The position numbers and the translations under genes were made by a program. 5,683 nt of DNA. Source: an uncultured Streptomyces sp. (lineage in GTDB: Bacteria; Actinomycetota; Actinomycetes; Streptomycetales; Streptomycetaceae). Position 1 is the stretch's first letter, and the number at the start of each line of letters is the position of its first letter. The stretch is from assembly GCA_946480485.1 (NCBI GenBank), contig CAMLJW010000355.1, forward strand, positions 1-5,683, in the 5' to 3' direction. The notes below the pieces were generated by a model, which saw only the letters and a list, made by a program, of their open reading frames with translations, ran no database searches and was not told where the DNA came from. Shown here in pieces: positions 1 through 5,586 of the stretch.

Positions 1-1252
1 GATCGCCGAGGACGCTGGGCAGGTAGTTGCTGCGCCGCTCGTACCGCGGCCGGTAGACGACGCCGATCGCCCGGTGGGCGCGCTCCTCGGCGATCCAGCC
101 GTGCTCGTCGTGCAGGGGCCGCCCGTGGACGGGGCCCGGAGGGAAGACGAACAGGGACCGCTCCCCGGGCAACGCCCGGTGCATGGCGTGTTCGACGCTG
201 CCGTCCCGGGCCGGCGGCACGCGCAGCACGGCCGGGCGCGCGCCCCACCGGTCCGCGGCGATCACCGTGCCCTCGTACGATCCGAAGCCGACGAGCACCA
301 CGCCCTCCGCCAGGTGCCGCTCGCGGGCCAGCTGGCCGACGTTGACCAGGCCGGCGTCGGCCATGTCGGTGGCGCGGGCGTCCCCGATGTGGGTGTTGTG
401 CTCCCAGACCACCGCCTTGGCGTCCGGACCATGATGCTCCATGAGCCGGTCGAGGGTGTCGGCCATGTGCAGGTCGCGGATGTTCCACGACTCCGTGCCG
501 CCGTGCAGCATGGCCCGGTAGTAGCGGTCGGCTCCGGCCAGCACCTCGGCGTTCTGCCGGGCGACGAACTCCGCGAGGTCACCGGTCACGGGCGCGGCCC
601 GGGCAGCGCCCTCTCGGCCCCCGGTGAGCAGGGCGACCACCTCCGGCTCGCAGCCGTACGGCACCAGCTCGGTGGCCAGGGCGCAGGGCCGGGGATCCTC
701 GGCGTACGGCTCGAAGCATCGGTACGCCTCCAGTGCCCGGTCGACCAGGTCGGGGTCATGGACCCGCAGATGGTCGAGGACCGCGTGCAGCGACTCCCAC
801 AGGCTGTACACGTCGAGGCCGAAGAAGCCGACCCGCGGCTCGCCCGACAGCCTCGCGTTGTGCTCGCGCAGCCATCGGGCGAACGCCAGCACCTCCGTGT
901 TCGCCCACAGCCACGTCGGCCACCGTCGGAAGCTCTCCAGCACCTCCCGCGGGTCCTCGGGCGCACTCCGCGCGCCGGTGACCGAACGGTGCAGGGCCAG
1001 GCAGTCCGGCCAGTCGCCCTCCACGGCCACGAAGGAGAAGCCCCTCTCCTCGATCAGCCTGCGGGTCACAAGGGCCCGCAGGCGGTAGTACTCGGCGGTA
1101 CCGTGCGTGGCTTCACCCAGCAGTACGTAACGGGCGTCGCCGATCCGTTCCAGCAGCACGTCGAGCGAGTCCGGTCCGGACAGCGGCAGCGCGTCCCGCC
1201 GGATGCGCCGCAGGTCACCGGCATCGGCTGCGACAGCGGTCGTCGAGGTCAC
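1..1252 (-). CDS. Erythromycin esterase family protein (3' end cut by window edge)
   Basis: The minus-strand frame stays open for 417 codons to the left edge and ends in ...YLPSVLGD without a stop. Full-length actinobacterial members usually continue a short way past this point, so only a short C-terminal piece should be missing. The family signature GEATHG lies at residues 46-51, with the Glu and His used as catalytic residues in EreA/EreB. A second conserved block, WEHNTH, is at 283-288, inside AVVWEHNTHIGDA. The fold is the erythromycin esterase (succinoglycan-biosynthesis-like) hydrolase. Real macrolide esterases are a small subset, and most chromosomal members have no known substrate, so resistance should not be assumed. 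No signal peptide or membrane segment is seen, so it is probably cytoplasmic. The GTG start at 1252 has GGAGG at 1265-1261, 8 nt upstream. An in-frame ATG at 1288 would add 12 residues and lacks a better site. It is transcribed divergently from the CBS gene, probably from the promoter-like site at 1315-1340. Confidence 0.9.
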   Translation of the reverse strand, partial: MTSTTAVAADAGDLRRIRRDALPLSGPDSLDVLLERIGDARYVLLGEATHGTAEYYRLRALVTRRLIEERGFSFVAVEGDWPDCLALHRSVTGARSAPEDPREVLESFRRWPTWLWANTEVLAFARWLREHNARLSGEPRVGFFGLDVYSLWESLHAVLDHLRVHDPDLVDRALEAYRCFEPYAEDPRPCALATELVPYGCEPEVVALLTGGREGAARAAPVTGDLAEFVARQNAEVLAGADRYYRAMLHGGTESWNIRDLHMADTLDRLMEHHGPDAKAVVWEHNTHIGDARATDMADAGLVNVGQLARERHLAEGVVLVGFGSYEGTVIAADRWGARPAVLRVPPARDGSVEHAMHRALPGERSLFVFPPGPVHGRPLHDEHGWIAEERAHRAIGVVYRPRYERRSNYLPSVLGD

Positions 1253-1314
1253 GTCCCACCCCTCCCACGTGTTCGCTCGCCCTGACATGGGCGCTTTGTG
1301 ATCGGCAACTTCGA

Positions 1315-1340
1315 GTACCCGACCGGCCGGGTCCTCACGC
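1315..1340 (-). promoter_or_regulatory. SigB-like promoter for the esterase-family gene
   Basis: On the minus strand GCGT (1340-1337) is followed after 16 nt by GGGTAC (1320-1315). This fits the Streptomyces SigB-type consensus GNNT-N14-16-GGGTAC/T exactly. A start about 7 nt downstream would give a leader of roughly 55 nt before the GTG at 1252. The -10 sequence, in the extended form CGGGTACTCG, is the mirror image of the one serving the CBS gene. That a stress sigma factor uses it is an inference from the motif. Confidence 0.6.
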
Positions 1341-1346
1341 GTCCGC

Positions 1347-1371
1347 GCATGGAGGAACCTGGACCGGGTAC
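1347..1371 (+). promoter_or_regulatory. SigB-like promoter for the CBS-domain gene
   Basis: GCAT (1347-1350), a 15-nt spacer and GGGTAC (1366-1371) match GNNT-N14-16-GGGTAC exactly. A start near 1378 would leave a leader of about 65 nt before the ATG at 1444. No competing promoter is obvious between here and the gene. Transcription may continue into archease, because only 111 nt separate the two genes and no strong terminator is visible. Confidence 0.6.
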
Positions 1372-1443
1372 TCGCGGTGTGCCCAAGTACCGGCCCACAG
1401 GCGCTTGCCGGTGCTCATTACGGAAGGTCCACGGAGGTTGACC

Positions 1444-1863
1444 ATGGCTCATCAAGTCCGGGAGCTCATGACGGCGGACCCGGTGACGGTGACGGAGCGG
1501 ACGCCGCTCCCCGAGGTCGCCCGGCTCATGAAGGAGAGGAACATCGGCGACGTCATCGTCACCGAAGAGGACCGTGTACGCGGTCTGGTGACCGATCGCG
1601 ACCTGGTGGTACGGGCCATGGCCGAGGAGCGTGACCCCGCCGCCACCACGGTGCGAGACGTCTGCAGCACCGACCTCGTCACCATCTCTCCGCAGGACGA
1701 GATCGAAGAGGCGGTCCGGCTGATGCGCGAGCACGCGCTGCGGCGGCTGCCGGTCGTCGAGGAGGGGCATCTGGTCGGCGCCCTCAGCATCGGCGACCTG
1801 GCCCTCGAACGCGACCCCGGCTCCGCGCTCGCCGACATCAGCGCTGCGGAGCCGAACAAGTAG
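1444..1863 (+). CDS. Tandem CBS-domain protein
   Basis: This 139-residue protein is almost entirely a Bateman module, that is two CBS motifs. The first covers about residues 5-60 (VRELMTADPVTV ... GLVTDRDLVVRAM). The second covers about 70-123 (VRDVCSTDLVTI ... GALSIGDLAL). The paired GLVTDRD (47-53) and GALSIGD (112-118) strands carry the acidic residues that typically contact the ribose of a bound adenosine nucleotide. The usual role of such free-standing pairs is to sense AMP, ADP, ATP or a related ligand and modulate a partner. No catalytic domain, DNA-binding domain or membrane segment is present, and the partner is unknown. ATG at 1444 was chosen because GGAGG at 1433-1437 lies 6 nt upstream. 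An in-frame TTG at 1405 has no comparable site. Small stand-alone CBS proteins recur in actinobacterial stress and dormancy clusters, which agrees with the SigB-like promoter upstream. Confidence 0.93.
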   Translation: MAHQVRELMTADPVTVTERTPLPEVARLMKERNIGDVIVTEEDRVRGLVTDRDLVVRAMAEERDPAATTVRDVCSTDLVTISPQDEIEEAVRLMREHALRRLPVVEEGHLVGALSIGDLALERDPGSALADISAAEPNK

Positions 1864-1908
1864 GGCGAGCGACAACAAGCGACCAACGACAACGCAACAG
1901 ATGCCCGG

Positions 1909-1918
1909 CGGCCGGCCG
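1909..1918. other. GC palindrome in the CBS-archease gap
   Basis: CGGCCGGCCG is a perfect 10-bp palindrome in the 111-nt gap between the CBS and archease genes, followed by TCTTCTTC. It could form a small hairpin and act as a weak terminator or attenuator. The stem is short and the T content behind it is low, so read-through is likely. The stretch before it (1864-1900) is A/C-rich with repeated CAAC and CGAC steps and shows no open frame. Confidence 0.25.
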
Positions 1919-1974
1919 TCTTCTTCGGTGCCCTGACCACACATGCGTGCGGAACAAACGGGCACCCGGAGGTC

Positions 1975-2436
1975 ATGGTCGGCGAGAGGGACGACGACAG
2001 GCAGGCCCGCGGGCAGGGTGAGAGCGGCCACCGGCTCGTGCCGCACACGGCCGACGTGCGCATCGAGGCCTGGGGCACCACGCAGGAGTGCTGCCTCGTG
2101 GAGGCCGTACTGGCGATGGTCGAGAGCTTCGCGGACATCTCCGCGGTACGGCCGACCGCGATGCAGCGAACTCAGCTCTCCGGGGTCAGCGACGACGACC
2201 TCCTGGCCGCGCTGCTGGACGAGGTCGTCTTCCGCCTCGACGTGCACGGCCAGGTGCCGGTGGATGTCGAGGTGGAGTCGGACGCGCCCGGCGGCGCCCT
2301 CGACGTACGGCTGGCGGTCGCCGACCTGTCGGACGTGGAGATCACCGGTGCGGTACCGAAGGCCGTCTCGTGGAACGAGCTGCGCATCGGCCCGGGGCCG
2401 TACGGCTGGTCGTGCGAGGTGACGATCGACGTATGA
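1975..2436 (+). CDS. Archease, RtcB-activating protein
   Basis: This 153-residue protein has the archease fold and the family's hallmark sequences. HTADVRIEAWG is at residues 24-34, with the conserved Asp at D27. PKAVSWNELRI is at 128-138, with the conserved Lys at K129. It ends in EVTIDV, where the penultimate Asp is D152. Archease is the known cofactor of RtcB: it promotes guanylylation of the ligase and multiple turnover. The first 18 residues are charged and look like a non-conserved extension, so the protein is slightly longer than the usual length of about 140. ATG at 1975 is the only credible start in this frame, but GGAGG at 1968-1972 leaves only 2 nt of spacing, so initiation may be weak. 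The gene converges with rtcB, with 50 nt between their stops. It may be read from the CBS promoter. The family call is firm. Confidence 0.93.
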   Translation: MVGERDDDRQARGQGESGHRLVPHTADVRIEAWGTTQECCLVEAVLAMVESFADISAVRPTAMQRTQLSGVSDDDLLAALLDEVVFRLDVHGQVPVDVEVESDAPGGALDVRLAVADLSDVEITGAVPKAVSWNELRIGPGPYGWSCEVTIDV

Positions 2437-2441
2437 GCCTG

Positions 2442-2470
2442 TGACGGCCAAGGCGTGCGGTGCGGCGTCA
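2442..2470. terminator. Possible short stem between convergent archease and rtcB
   Basis: TGACG at 2442-2446 and CGTCA at 2466-2470 can pair around a GC-rich 19-nt loop that may fold further, followed on the plus strand by TCCCCCCTTC. It lies in the 50-nt gap between the two convergent stop codons, where a bidirectional terminator would be expected. The stem has only five clean pairs and no U-tract, so support is weak. Confidence 0.25.
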
Positions 2471-2486
2471 TCCCCCCTTCATCACA

Positions 2487-3899
2487 TCACCCCTTCACCA
2501 CGCCCAGCGGAACCAGCCGCGCGACCGTGCGGCACAGCCCCGCGCCCTCGCTCGCCCGCACCACCGCGCTCACGTCCTTGTACGCCTCCGGGGTCTCCTC
2601 CGCCAGCCCGCGCAACGATCGGGGCCGTACCGCGATGCCGCCCCGTTCCAGCCGGGCCCGCAGCTCCTTCCCCGCGACCGCACGCGCGGCCTGGTGACGG
2701 CTCATCACCCGGCCCGCGCCGTGGCAGGTGGAGTGGAACGCGTCACCGCCGGGCACGCCGGCCAGTACGTAGGAGGCCGTGCCCATGGTGCCGGGGATGA
2801 GTACCGGCTGGCCGAACTCCCGAAGCTCCTCGGGCAGTTCGGGGTGTCCGGGAGGAAAGGCCCGGGTGGCGCCCTTGCGGTGCACACACAGCTCGCGCCG
2901 CGTTCCGTTCACCGTATGGGTCTCGATCTTGGCGAGGTTGTGGGACACGTCGTACACGAGAGAGAGCCGGGCACCGGCGGCGCGGCGGAAGATCCGCCGG
3001 GCCGCGTCGGACAGCAACTGGCGGTTCGCGCGGCCGTAGTTGGCGGCCGCGGCCATCGCGCCGAGATACGCCCGCCCCTCGGGCGAGTCGACCGGGGTAC
3101 AGGCCAGTTGCCGGTCGGGGACCGTGATGCCGTACCGGTTCATGGCGCGGTCCATCGCCCGTACGTGATCGGTGCAGATCTGGTGCCCGAGCCCGCGCGA
3201 ACCACAGTGGATCATCACGCACACCTGGTCGGTGGCCAGGCCGAAGGCGGCGGCGACCCGCTCGTCGTACACCGCGCTGACCTGCTGGACCTCCAGGAAG
3301 TGGTTGGCGGAGCCCAGGCTGCCGACCTGGCCGAGGCCGCGTTCCCGCGCCCGCCCGCTCACCTGCGCCCCGTAGGCATCGGGGACGGCGCCGCCGTCCT
3401 CGCAGCGGGTGAGGTCGCGTGCCTCACCGTGGCCGCGCTCCACGGCGTACCGGGAGCCGGCCTCCAGGATCCGCCCCAGTTCACCGGGGCCGCTCAGCCG
3501 CCACACCCCGCCGGGGCCCGCCCCACGCGGGATCGCCCGGTCAAGGCCGTCCATGACCGCGGGCAGCGCGGGCGCCAGCGACTCCCGGTCAGCGTCGGCG
3601 GCCAGCAGCCTTACCCCGCACGAGATGTCGAAGCCGACCCCTCCGGGTGAGACCACTCCGCCCTCGTCCAGATCGGTCGCCGCCACGCCACCGATGGGGA
3701 AGCCGTAGCCCCAGTGGATGTCCGGCATGGCGTACGAGGCGCCGACGATGCCCGGTAGCGTGGCCACGTTGACGACCTGCTCCAGCGACTGCTCGGCGTC
3801 CCTCAGCAGATCCCGGGAGGCGAACACGACTCCCGGTACGCGCATGTTCCCCCGCGGTTCGATGCGAAAGCGGTAGGGACGCTCCTCGACGAGTTCCAT
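2487..3899 (-). CDS. rtcB: RNA-splicing ligase RtcB (3'-phosphate/5'-hydroxyl RNA ligase)
   Basis: This is a complete 470-residue RtcB. It uses GTP and Mn2+ to guanylylate a histidine, activate an RNA 3'-phosphate and join it to a 5'-OH end. In bacteria it acts in repair of cleaved RNAs. All expected active-site residues are present: D91 and C94 in GFDISCG, N199-H200 in SANHF, H231 in [13 protein letters not shown]320 in DVSHNLAK, and the guanylylated histidine H393 in [11 protein letters not shown]. Their spacing follows Pyrococcus RtcB closely (D95, C98, N202, H203, H234, H329, H404). Length is between the E. coli (about 408) and archaeal (about 481) enzymes. ATG at 3899 was chosen because GGGAGG at 3910-3905 lies 5 nt upstream and the protein then starts like the family. 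The open frame extends upstream to 3992 over the end of the PPOX gene, but that part is low-complexity. The gene follows the PPOX gene by 31 nt and probably shares its transcript. Confidence 0.97.
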   Translation of the reverse strand: MELVEERPYRFRIEPRGNMRVPGVVFASRDLLRDAEQSLEQVVNVATLPGIVGASYAMPDIHWGYGFPIGGVAATDLDEGGVVSPGGVGFDISCGVRLLAADADRESLAPALPAVMDGLDRAIPRGAGPGGVWRLSGPGELGRILEAGSRYAVERGHGEARDLTRCEDGGAVPDAYGAQVSGRARERGLGQVGSLGSANHFLEVQQVSAVYDERVAAAFGLATDQVCVMIHCGSRGLGHQICTDHVRAMDRAMNRYGITVPDRQLACTPVDSPEGRAYLGAMAAAANYGRANRQLLSDAARRIFRRAAGARLSLVYDVSHNLAKIETHTVNGTRRELCVHRKGATRAFPPGHPELPEELREFGQPVLIPGTMGTASYVLAGVPGGDAFHSTCHGAGRVMSRHQAARAVAGKELRARLERGGIAVRPRSLRGLAEETPEAYKDVSAVVRASEGAGLCRTVARLVPLGVVKG

Positions 3900-3930
3900 C
3901 ACGGCCTCCCGTGGCGTGTGCGTGGACGCC

Positions 3931-4440
3931 TCAGCTGCTCTTCTCGTCGTCCCCGTCGTCCCCGTCGCCCCCGTCGTCCTCGAGGACGGCACGCCAGCCC
4001 GTCCACCGCTGGACGGTGACCACGATCACCGGCCCGTGCGGCGGCTGCCGGCGGTAGTGGACGTACTTCCGCCGCAGCAGCGCGACCGCGGTGGCGTGCT
4101 CGTCCCGGACCGACGCCTCCGACGCGTGGGGCGACACGATCCGTGCGTCACCGTCCGCCCGTACCCACCAAAGCCGGTCCCAGTCCTCGTCGTACGCGTC
4201 CGCCAGCAGACACACGGCCGGATTGGCCGCGATATTCCGCAGCCGCTTCAGCCGAACCGCGCTCTTCGGCTTGTCATCGACCGCCGTCACGATCACGTCG
4301 CCGGCTTGCGCGGGCCGAGCGGCCCGCGCGAACACGATCGGCACGAGGTGAGGCCGCCCCTCGGCGTCCACCGTCGCCAGCCGCGCCACCCGGGCGGCGC
4401 CGAACCGCCGCCGCGCGTGGTCCGCCTCCATCTCCGGCAC
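3931..4440 (-). CDS. PPOX-class split-barrel protein, F420-dependent oxidoreductase type (Rv0121c-like)
   Basis: This 169-residue protein has the pyridoxamine 5'-phosphate oxidase-like split-barrel fold. Diagnostic stretches are [22 protein letters not shown] (16-37), [23 protein letters not shown] (52-74), [18 protein letters not shown] (84-101) and [14 protein letters not shown] (136-149). Together they match the actinobacterial subfamily often annotated as TIGR03668, typified by mycobacterial Rv0121c. Members are assigned F420 (or flavin) binding by family; substrate is unknown. GTG at 4440 was chosen because GGAGG at 4450-4446 lies 5 nt upstream and homology begins at once (EADHARRRF). 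The alternative ATG at 4512 would place the promoter-like site inside the coding region. The C-terminus after about residue 153 is an acidic Asp/Gly tail encoded by a 9-bp tandem repeat, an addition not typical of the core fold. It precedes rtcB by 31 nt, suggesting an operon. Confidence 0.9.
   Translation of the reverse strand: MPEMEADHARRRFGAARVARLATVDAEGRPHLVPIVFARAARPAQAGDVIVTAVDDKPKSAVRLKRLRNIAANPAVCLLADAYDEDWDRLWWVRADGDARIVSPHASEASVRDEHATAVALLRRKYVHYRRQPPHGPVIVVTVQRWTGWRAVLEDDGGDGDDGDDEKSS
3946..3981. repeat. 9-bp tandem repeat encoding an acidic Asp/Gly tail
   Basis: Four head-to-tail 9-mers read GTCGTCCCC, GTCGTCCCC, GTCGCCCCC and GTCGTCCTC on the plus strand. On the coding minus strand they give the repeated Asp-Asp-Gly (one Gly-Asp-Gly variant) tail of the PPOX protein, which then ends in DDEKSS. 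Because the unit is three codons, copy-number change would lengthen or shorten the tail without a frameshift. It ends 36 nt upstream of the rtcB ribosome binding site. Confidence 0.85.
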
Positions 4441-4473
4441 GATCACCTCCCGGCGTGAGAGACACCGGCACGA

Positions 4474-4498
4474 GTATCCGAAACCGGGTGACCCACAC
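4474..4498 (-). promoter_or_regulatory. SigB-like promoter for the PPOX-rtcB unit
   Basis: On the minus strand GTGT (4498-4495), a 15-nt spacer and GGATAC (4479-4474) match GNNT-N14-16-GGGTAC with one change in the -10. The surrounding CGGATACTCG differs by one base from the CGGGTACTCG before the esterase and CBS genes. Predicted initiation near 4467 gives a leader of about 27 nt to the GTG at 4440, just enough for the ribosome binding site. Confidence 0.55.
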
Positions 4499-4560
4499 GT
4501 GACGTGAGGCATCCTCCCCCCGCGGCACGGCAGTACAGCCGAGGCGTCTGCCCGCAGGTA

Positions 4561-5037
4561 TCAGGGCGCCCGGCCGGGGTCATCCGGCGCGATGCGGCCA
4601 CGCCAGGCTCCGGATTCGGACCCGCGGTGCTCGATGTACTCCTTGAAGCGACGCATGTCTCCCTTGATGCGCCGGTCGATCATTCCGGCCATGTCCGCGG
4701 TCTTCTCCGCGACACCACCGGGTTCTACGTCCATCACCAGCTCCACCCGGGTGTGCGTGTCGTCCAGGCGCTGGAAGCGGACCATGCCCTTCTGTCGGGT
4801 GTCACCGGTGGTGGTACGCCAGGTGACCCGCTCATCAGGAAGCTGGTCGACGATCTCCGTGTCGAACTCCCGCCGTACTCCACCGATCTTGGTGGTCCAG
4901 TGGTTGTGGCGGTCGTCGAGCTGCGTGACCTCCTCGACTCCCTCCATGAAGTTCGGGAACTCCTCGAACTGCGTCCACTGGTTGTAGGCGGTACGGACGG
5001 GGACCTCGACTTCTACCGTTTCCTTGACCGTGCTCAT
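4561..5037 (-). CDS. SRPBCC family protein (START/polyketide cyclase-like)
   Basis: This 158-residue protein shows the SRPBCC (Bet v1/START-like) pattern of the polyketide cyclase/dehydrase and Coq10-type group. It opens with a beta strand, KETVEVEVPVRTAYNQWTQFEEFPNFM (5-31), in which VPVRTAYNQWTQFEEFP is typical of the family. This is followed by EGVEEVTQLDD, then HWTTKIGGVRREFDTEIVDQLPDERVTW and VRFQRLDDTHTRVELVMDVEP. A long C-terminal helix follows, about 108-136. The fold forms a deep pocket for a hydrophobic ligand; neither ligand nor activity can be read from sequence. Residues after about 140 (ESGAWRGRIAPDDPGRAP) look like a disordered tail. No signal peptide is present. ATG at 5037 has GGAGG at 5049-5045, 7 nt upstream. 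The stop is 121 nt upstream of the PPOX gene on the same strand, but that gene has its own promoter-like site. Close relatives are common in streptomycete stress-associated clusters; that association is general knowledge, not proof. Confidence 0.88.
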   Translation of the reverse strand: MSTVKETVEVEVPVRTAYNQWTQFEEFPNFMEGVEEVTQLDDRHNHWTTKIGGVRREFDTEIVDQLPDERVTWRTTTGDTRQKGMVRFQRLDDTHTRVELVMDVEPGGVAEKTADMAGMIDRRIKGDMRRFKEYIEHRGSESGAWRGRIAPDDPGRAP

Positions 5038-5117
5038 CTCTGCGCCTCCTTGTCGCTGACCGCCGCGACAGGGCCACCGACCCCGCCGCTCAGATCTCGT
5101 ATCGGCTACTGCAGCGG

Positions 5118-5142
5118 GTACCCGAGAGCAGCCCGCTCACCG
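5118..5142 (-). promoter_or_regulatory. Possible SigB-like promoter for the SRPBCC gene
   Basis: GGGTAC (5123-5118, minus strand) is the canonical -10 and sits in the perfect palindrome CGGGTACCCG (5115-5124). The tetramer 15 nt upstream is CGGT rather than GNNT, so the -35 match is incomplete. Initiation near 5111 would give a leader of about 74 nt to the ATG at 5037. It is weaker than the other three sites. Confidence 0.4.
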
Positions 5143-5192
5143 CTGAACGGCAGACCTGTTTCACCCGACCCTCCGGGAGGGACACGGCTGCG

Positions 5193-5216
5193 CCCGGGCC
5201 GCCCAGGCCGCCCGGG
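5193..5216. terminator. Possible GC-rich stem-loop
   Basis: CCCGGGC (5193-5199) and GCCCGGG (5210-5216) form seven G:C-only pairs around a 10-nt loop. It lies about 100 nt downstream of the GTPase remnant on the minus strand and upstream of the SRPBCC promoter, a suitable place for a terminator. Actinobacterial terminators often lack a U-tract, but chance pairing in GC-rich DNA is also possible. Confidence 0.3.
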
Positions 5217-5236
5217 TACGAAACAAGGGGGCCGTT

Positions 5237-5290
5237 GACGACTCAGACGACTCAGACGCCTTGGACGCCTTGGACGCCTTGGACGACTCG
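5237..5290. repeat. 9-bp tandem repeat, six copies
   Basis: Six consecutive 9-mers are present: GACGACTCA twice, GACGCCTTG three times, then GACGACTCG. The block lies in the spacer 26 nt beyond the stop codon of the GTPase remnant. Read on the plus strand it would encode an acidic Asp-Asp-Ser/Asp-Ala-Leu run, but no start codon with a ribosome binding site and no convincing gene goes with it. The unit length and the GACGAC core resemble the repeat at 3946-3981. Confidence 0.85.
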
Positions 5291-5316
5291 GATGAAAGTC
5301 GCCTTGCGCCGGCCCG

Positions 5317-5586
5317 TCAGGGCCCCGTGGCGGCTTCGGCGCGAGACAGGGCGACTGCCAGTACGGTCAGCAGCGCATCGCGGACCGAACCCATTTTCCG
5401 GGCGTCGAAGACGATCAGCGGTACGTGCGCGGCGATGTCCAGTGCCCACCGCACCTCGTCAAGGTCGTGCTCGACCTCCCCGTCGAACGCGTTGACGGCG
5501 ACCGCGAAGGGGACGTCCTTGTGCTCGAAGTAGTCCACCGCCGCGTAGCAGTCGTCCAGCCCGGCCGGGAAGTCCTCGCCGGTCAC
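5317..5586 (-). pseudogene. C-terminal remnant of a CvnD-like (conservon) GTP-binding protein
   Basis: The 89 codons resemble the C-terminal half of the Ras/MglA-like GTPases encoded in Streptomyces conservons, usually annotated ATP/GTP-binding protein and about 190-200 residues long. Recognisable blocks are LDDCYAAVDYFEHKDVPFAVAVNAFDG (10-36) and VPLIVFDARKMGSVRDALLTVLAVAL (55-80). N32-A-F-D35 corresponds to the G4 guanine-specificity motif and DAR (61-63) to the G5 position. The P-loop (G1) and the G2 and G3 switch motifs are missing. The same frame meets a TGA at 5652-5650, and the codons between it and 5586 are Arg-rich and unrelated to the family. The only start, GTG at 5586, overlaps the upstream stop as GTGA and has no ribosome binding site. 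It should not bind GTP alone. I read it as a decayed relic; a short expressed protein coupled to the upstream gene is the alternative. Confidence 0.6.

Larger units (their letters stand above)
1312..1374. repeat. 10-bp perfect inverted repeat spanning a divergent promoter pair
   Basis: CGAGTACCCG at 1312-1321 and CGGGTACTCG at 1365-1374 are perfect reverse complements separated by 43 nt. Each arm holds the -10 hexamer of one of two outward-facing promoter-like sites, which is the simplest explanation of the symmetry. The two sites face away from each other and their -35 elements lie between the arms. A smaller inverted repeat, ACCCG/CGGGT around ACCGGC (about 1317-1332), overlaps the left arm. 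A dimeric regulator binding both arms is possible but less economical. Confidence 0.7.
5050..5316. other. Non-coding spacer with GC-rich inverted repeats
   Basis: No credible gene is seen in this 267-nt stretch. It holds the possible SRPBCC promoter (5118-5142), a CCCTCC/GGAGGG inverted repeat (5169-5174 and 5176-5181), a CCCGGGC/GCCCGGG stem with a 10-nt loop (5193-5199 and 5210-5216), and the 9-bp tandem repeat at 5237-5290. The second stem could end transcription coming from the right, but it has no T-tract on either strand. Confidence 0.5.

Noticed and set aside
74..1285. Long plus-strand open frame (403 codons) across the left end
   Set aside because: Antisense shadow of the esterase-family gene. 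Its translation is low-complexity Arg/Gly/Pro/Val-rich with no family motif, while the minus strand gives clear GEATHG and WEHNTH motifs.
1289..1443. A DosR/DevR (OsdR)-type operator in the divergent region
   Set aside because: The gene set recalls dormancy regulons, but I could not find a convincing 20-bp GGGAC...GTCCC palindrome here; the visible symmetry is explained by the promoter pair.
1941..1965. ACAT-N15-GGGCAC as a SigB-like promoter for archease
   Set aside because: Both elements deviate from the consensus, and initiation would fall about 3 nt before the ATG, which conflicts with the GGAGG being used.
1249..2451. Long minus-strand open frame (400 codons) opposite the CBS and archease genes
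   Set aside because: Typical high-GC antisense frame. It spans two well-supported plus-strand genes and their spacer and has no recognisable domain.
3095..3100. GGGTAC on the plus strand inside rtcB
   Set aside because: It lies antisense within conserved coding sequence (around [10 protein letters not shown]) and no gene or start lies suitably downstream.
2460..3650. Plus-strand open frame (396 codons) opposite rtcB
   Set aside because: Antisense of a gene with all catalytic residues; the translation is His/Gly/Arg-rich without motifs.
3900..3992. Upstream extension of RtcB by 31 residues to an ATG at 3992
   Set aside because: The extension is Thr/Gly/Ala-rich, overlaps the end of the PPOX gene and lacks homology; ATG 3899 has a good ribosome binding site.
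5214..5219. GGGTAC on the plus strand as a further promoter
   Set aside because: No GNNT at 14-16 nt upstream and no supported plus-strand gene follows. It lies in the GC-rich stem region.
4504..5238. Plus-strand open frame (244 codons) opposite the SRPBCC gene
   Set aside because: No ribosome binding site or domain; the minus-strand SRPBCC protein explains the region.
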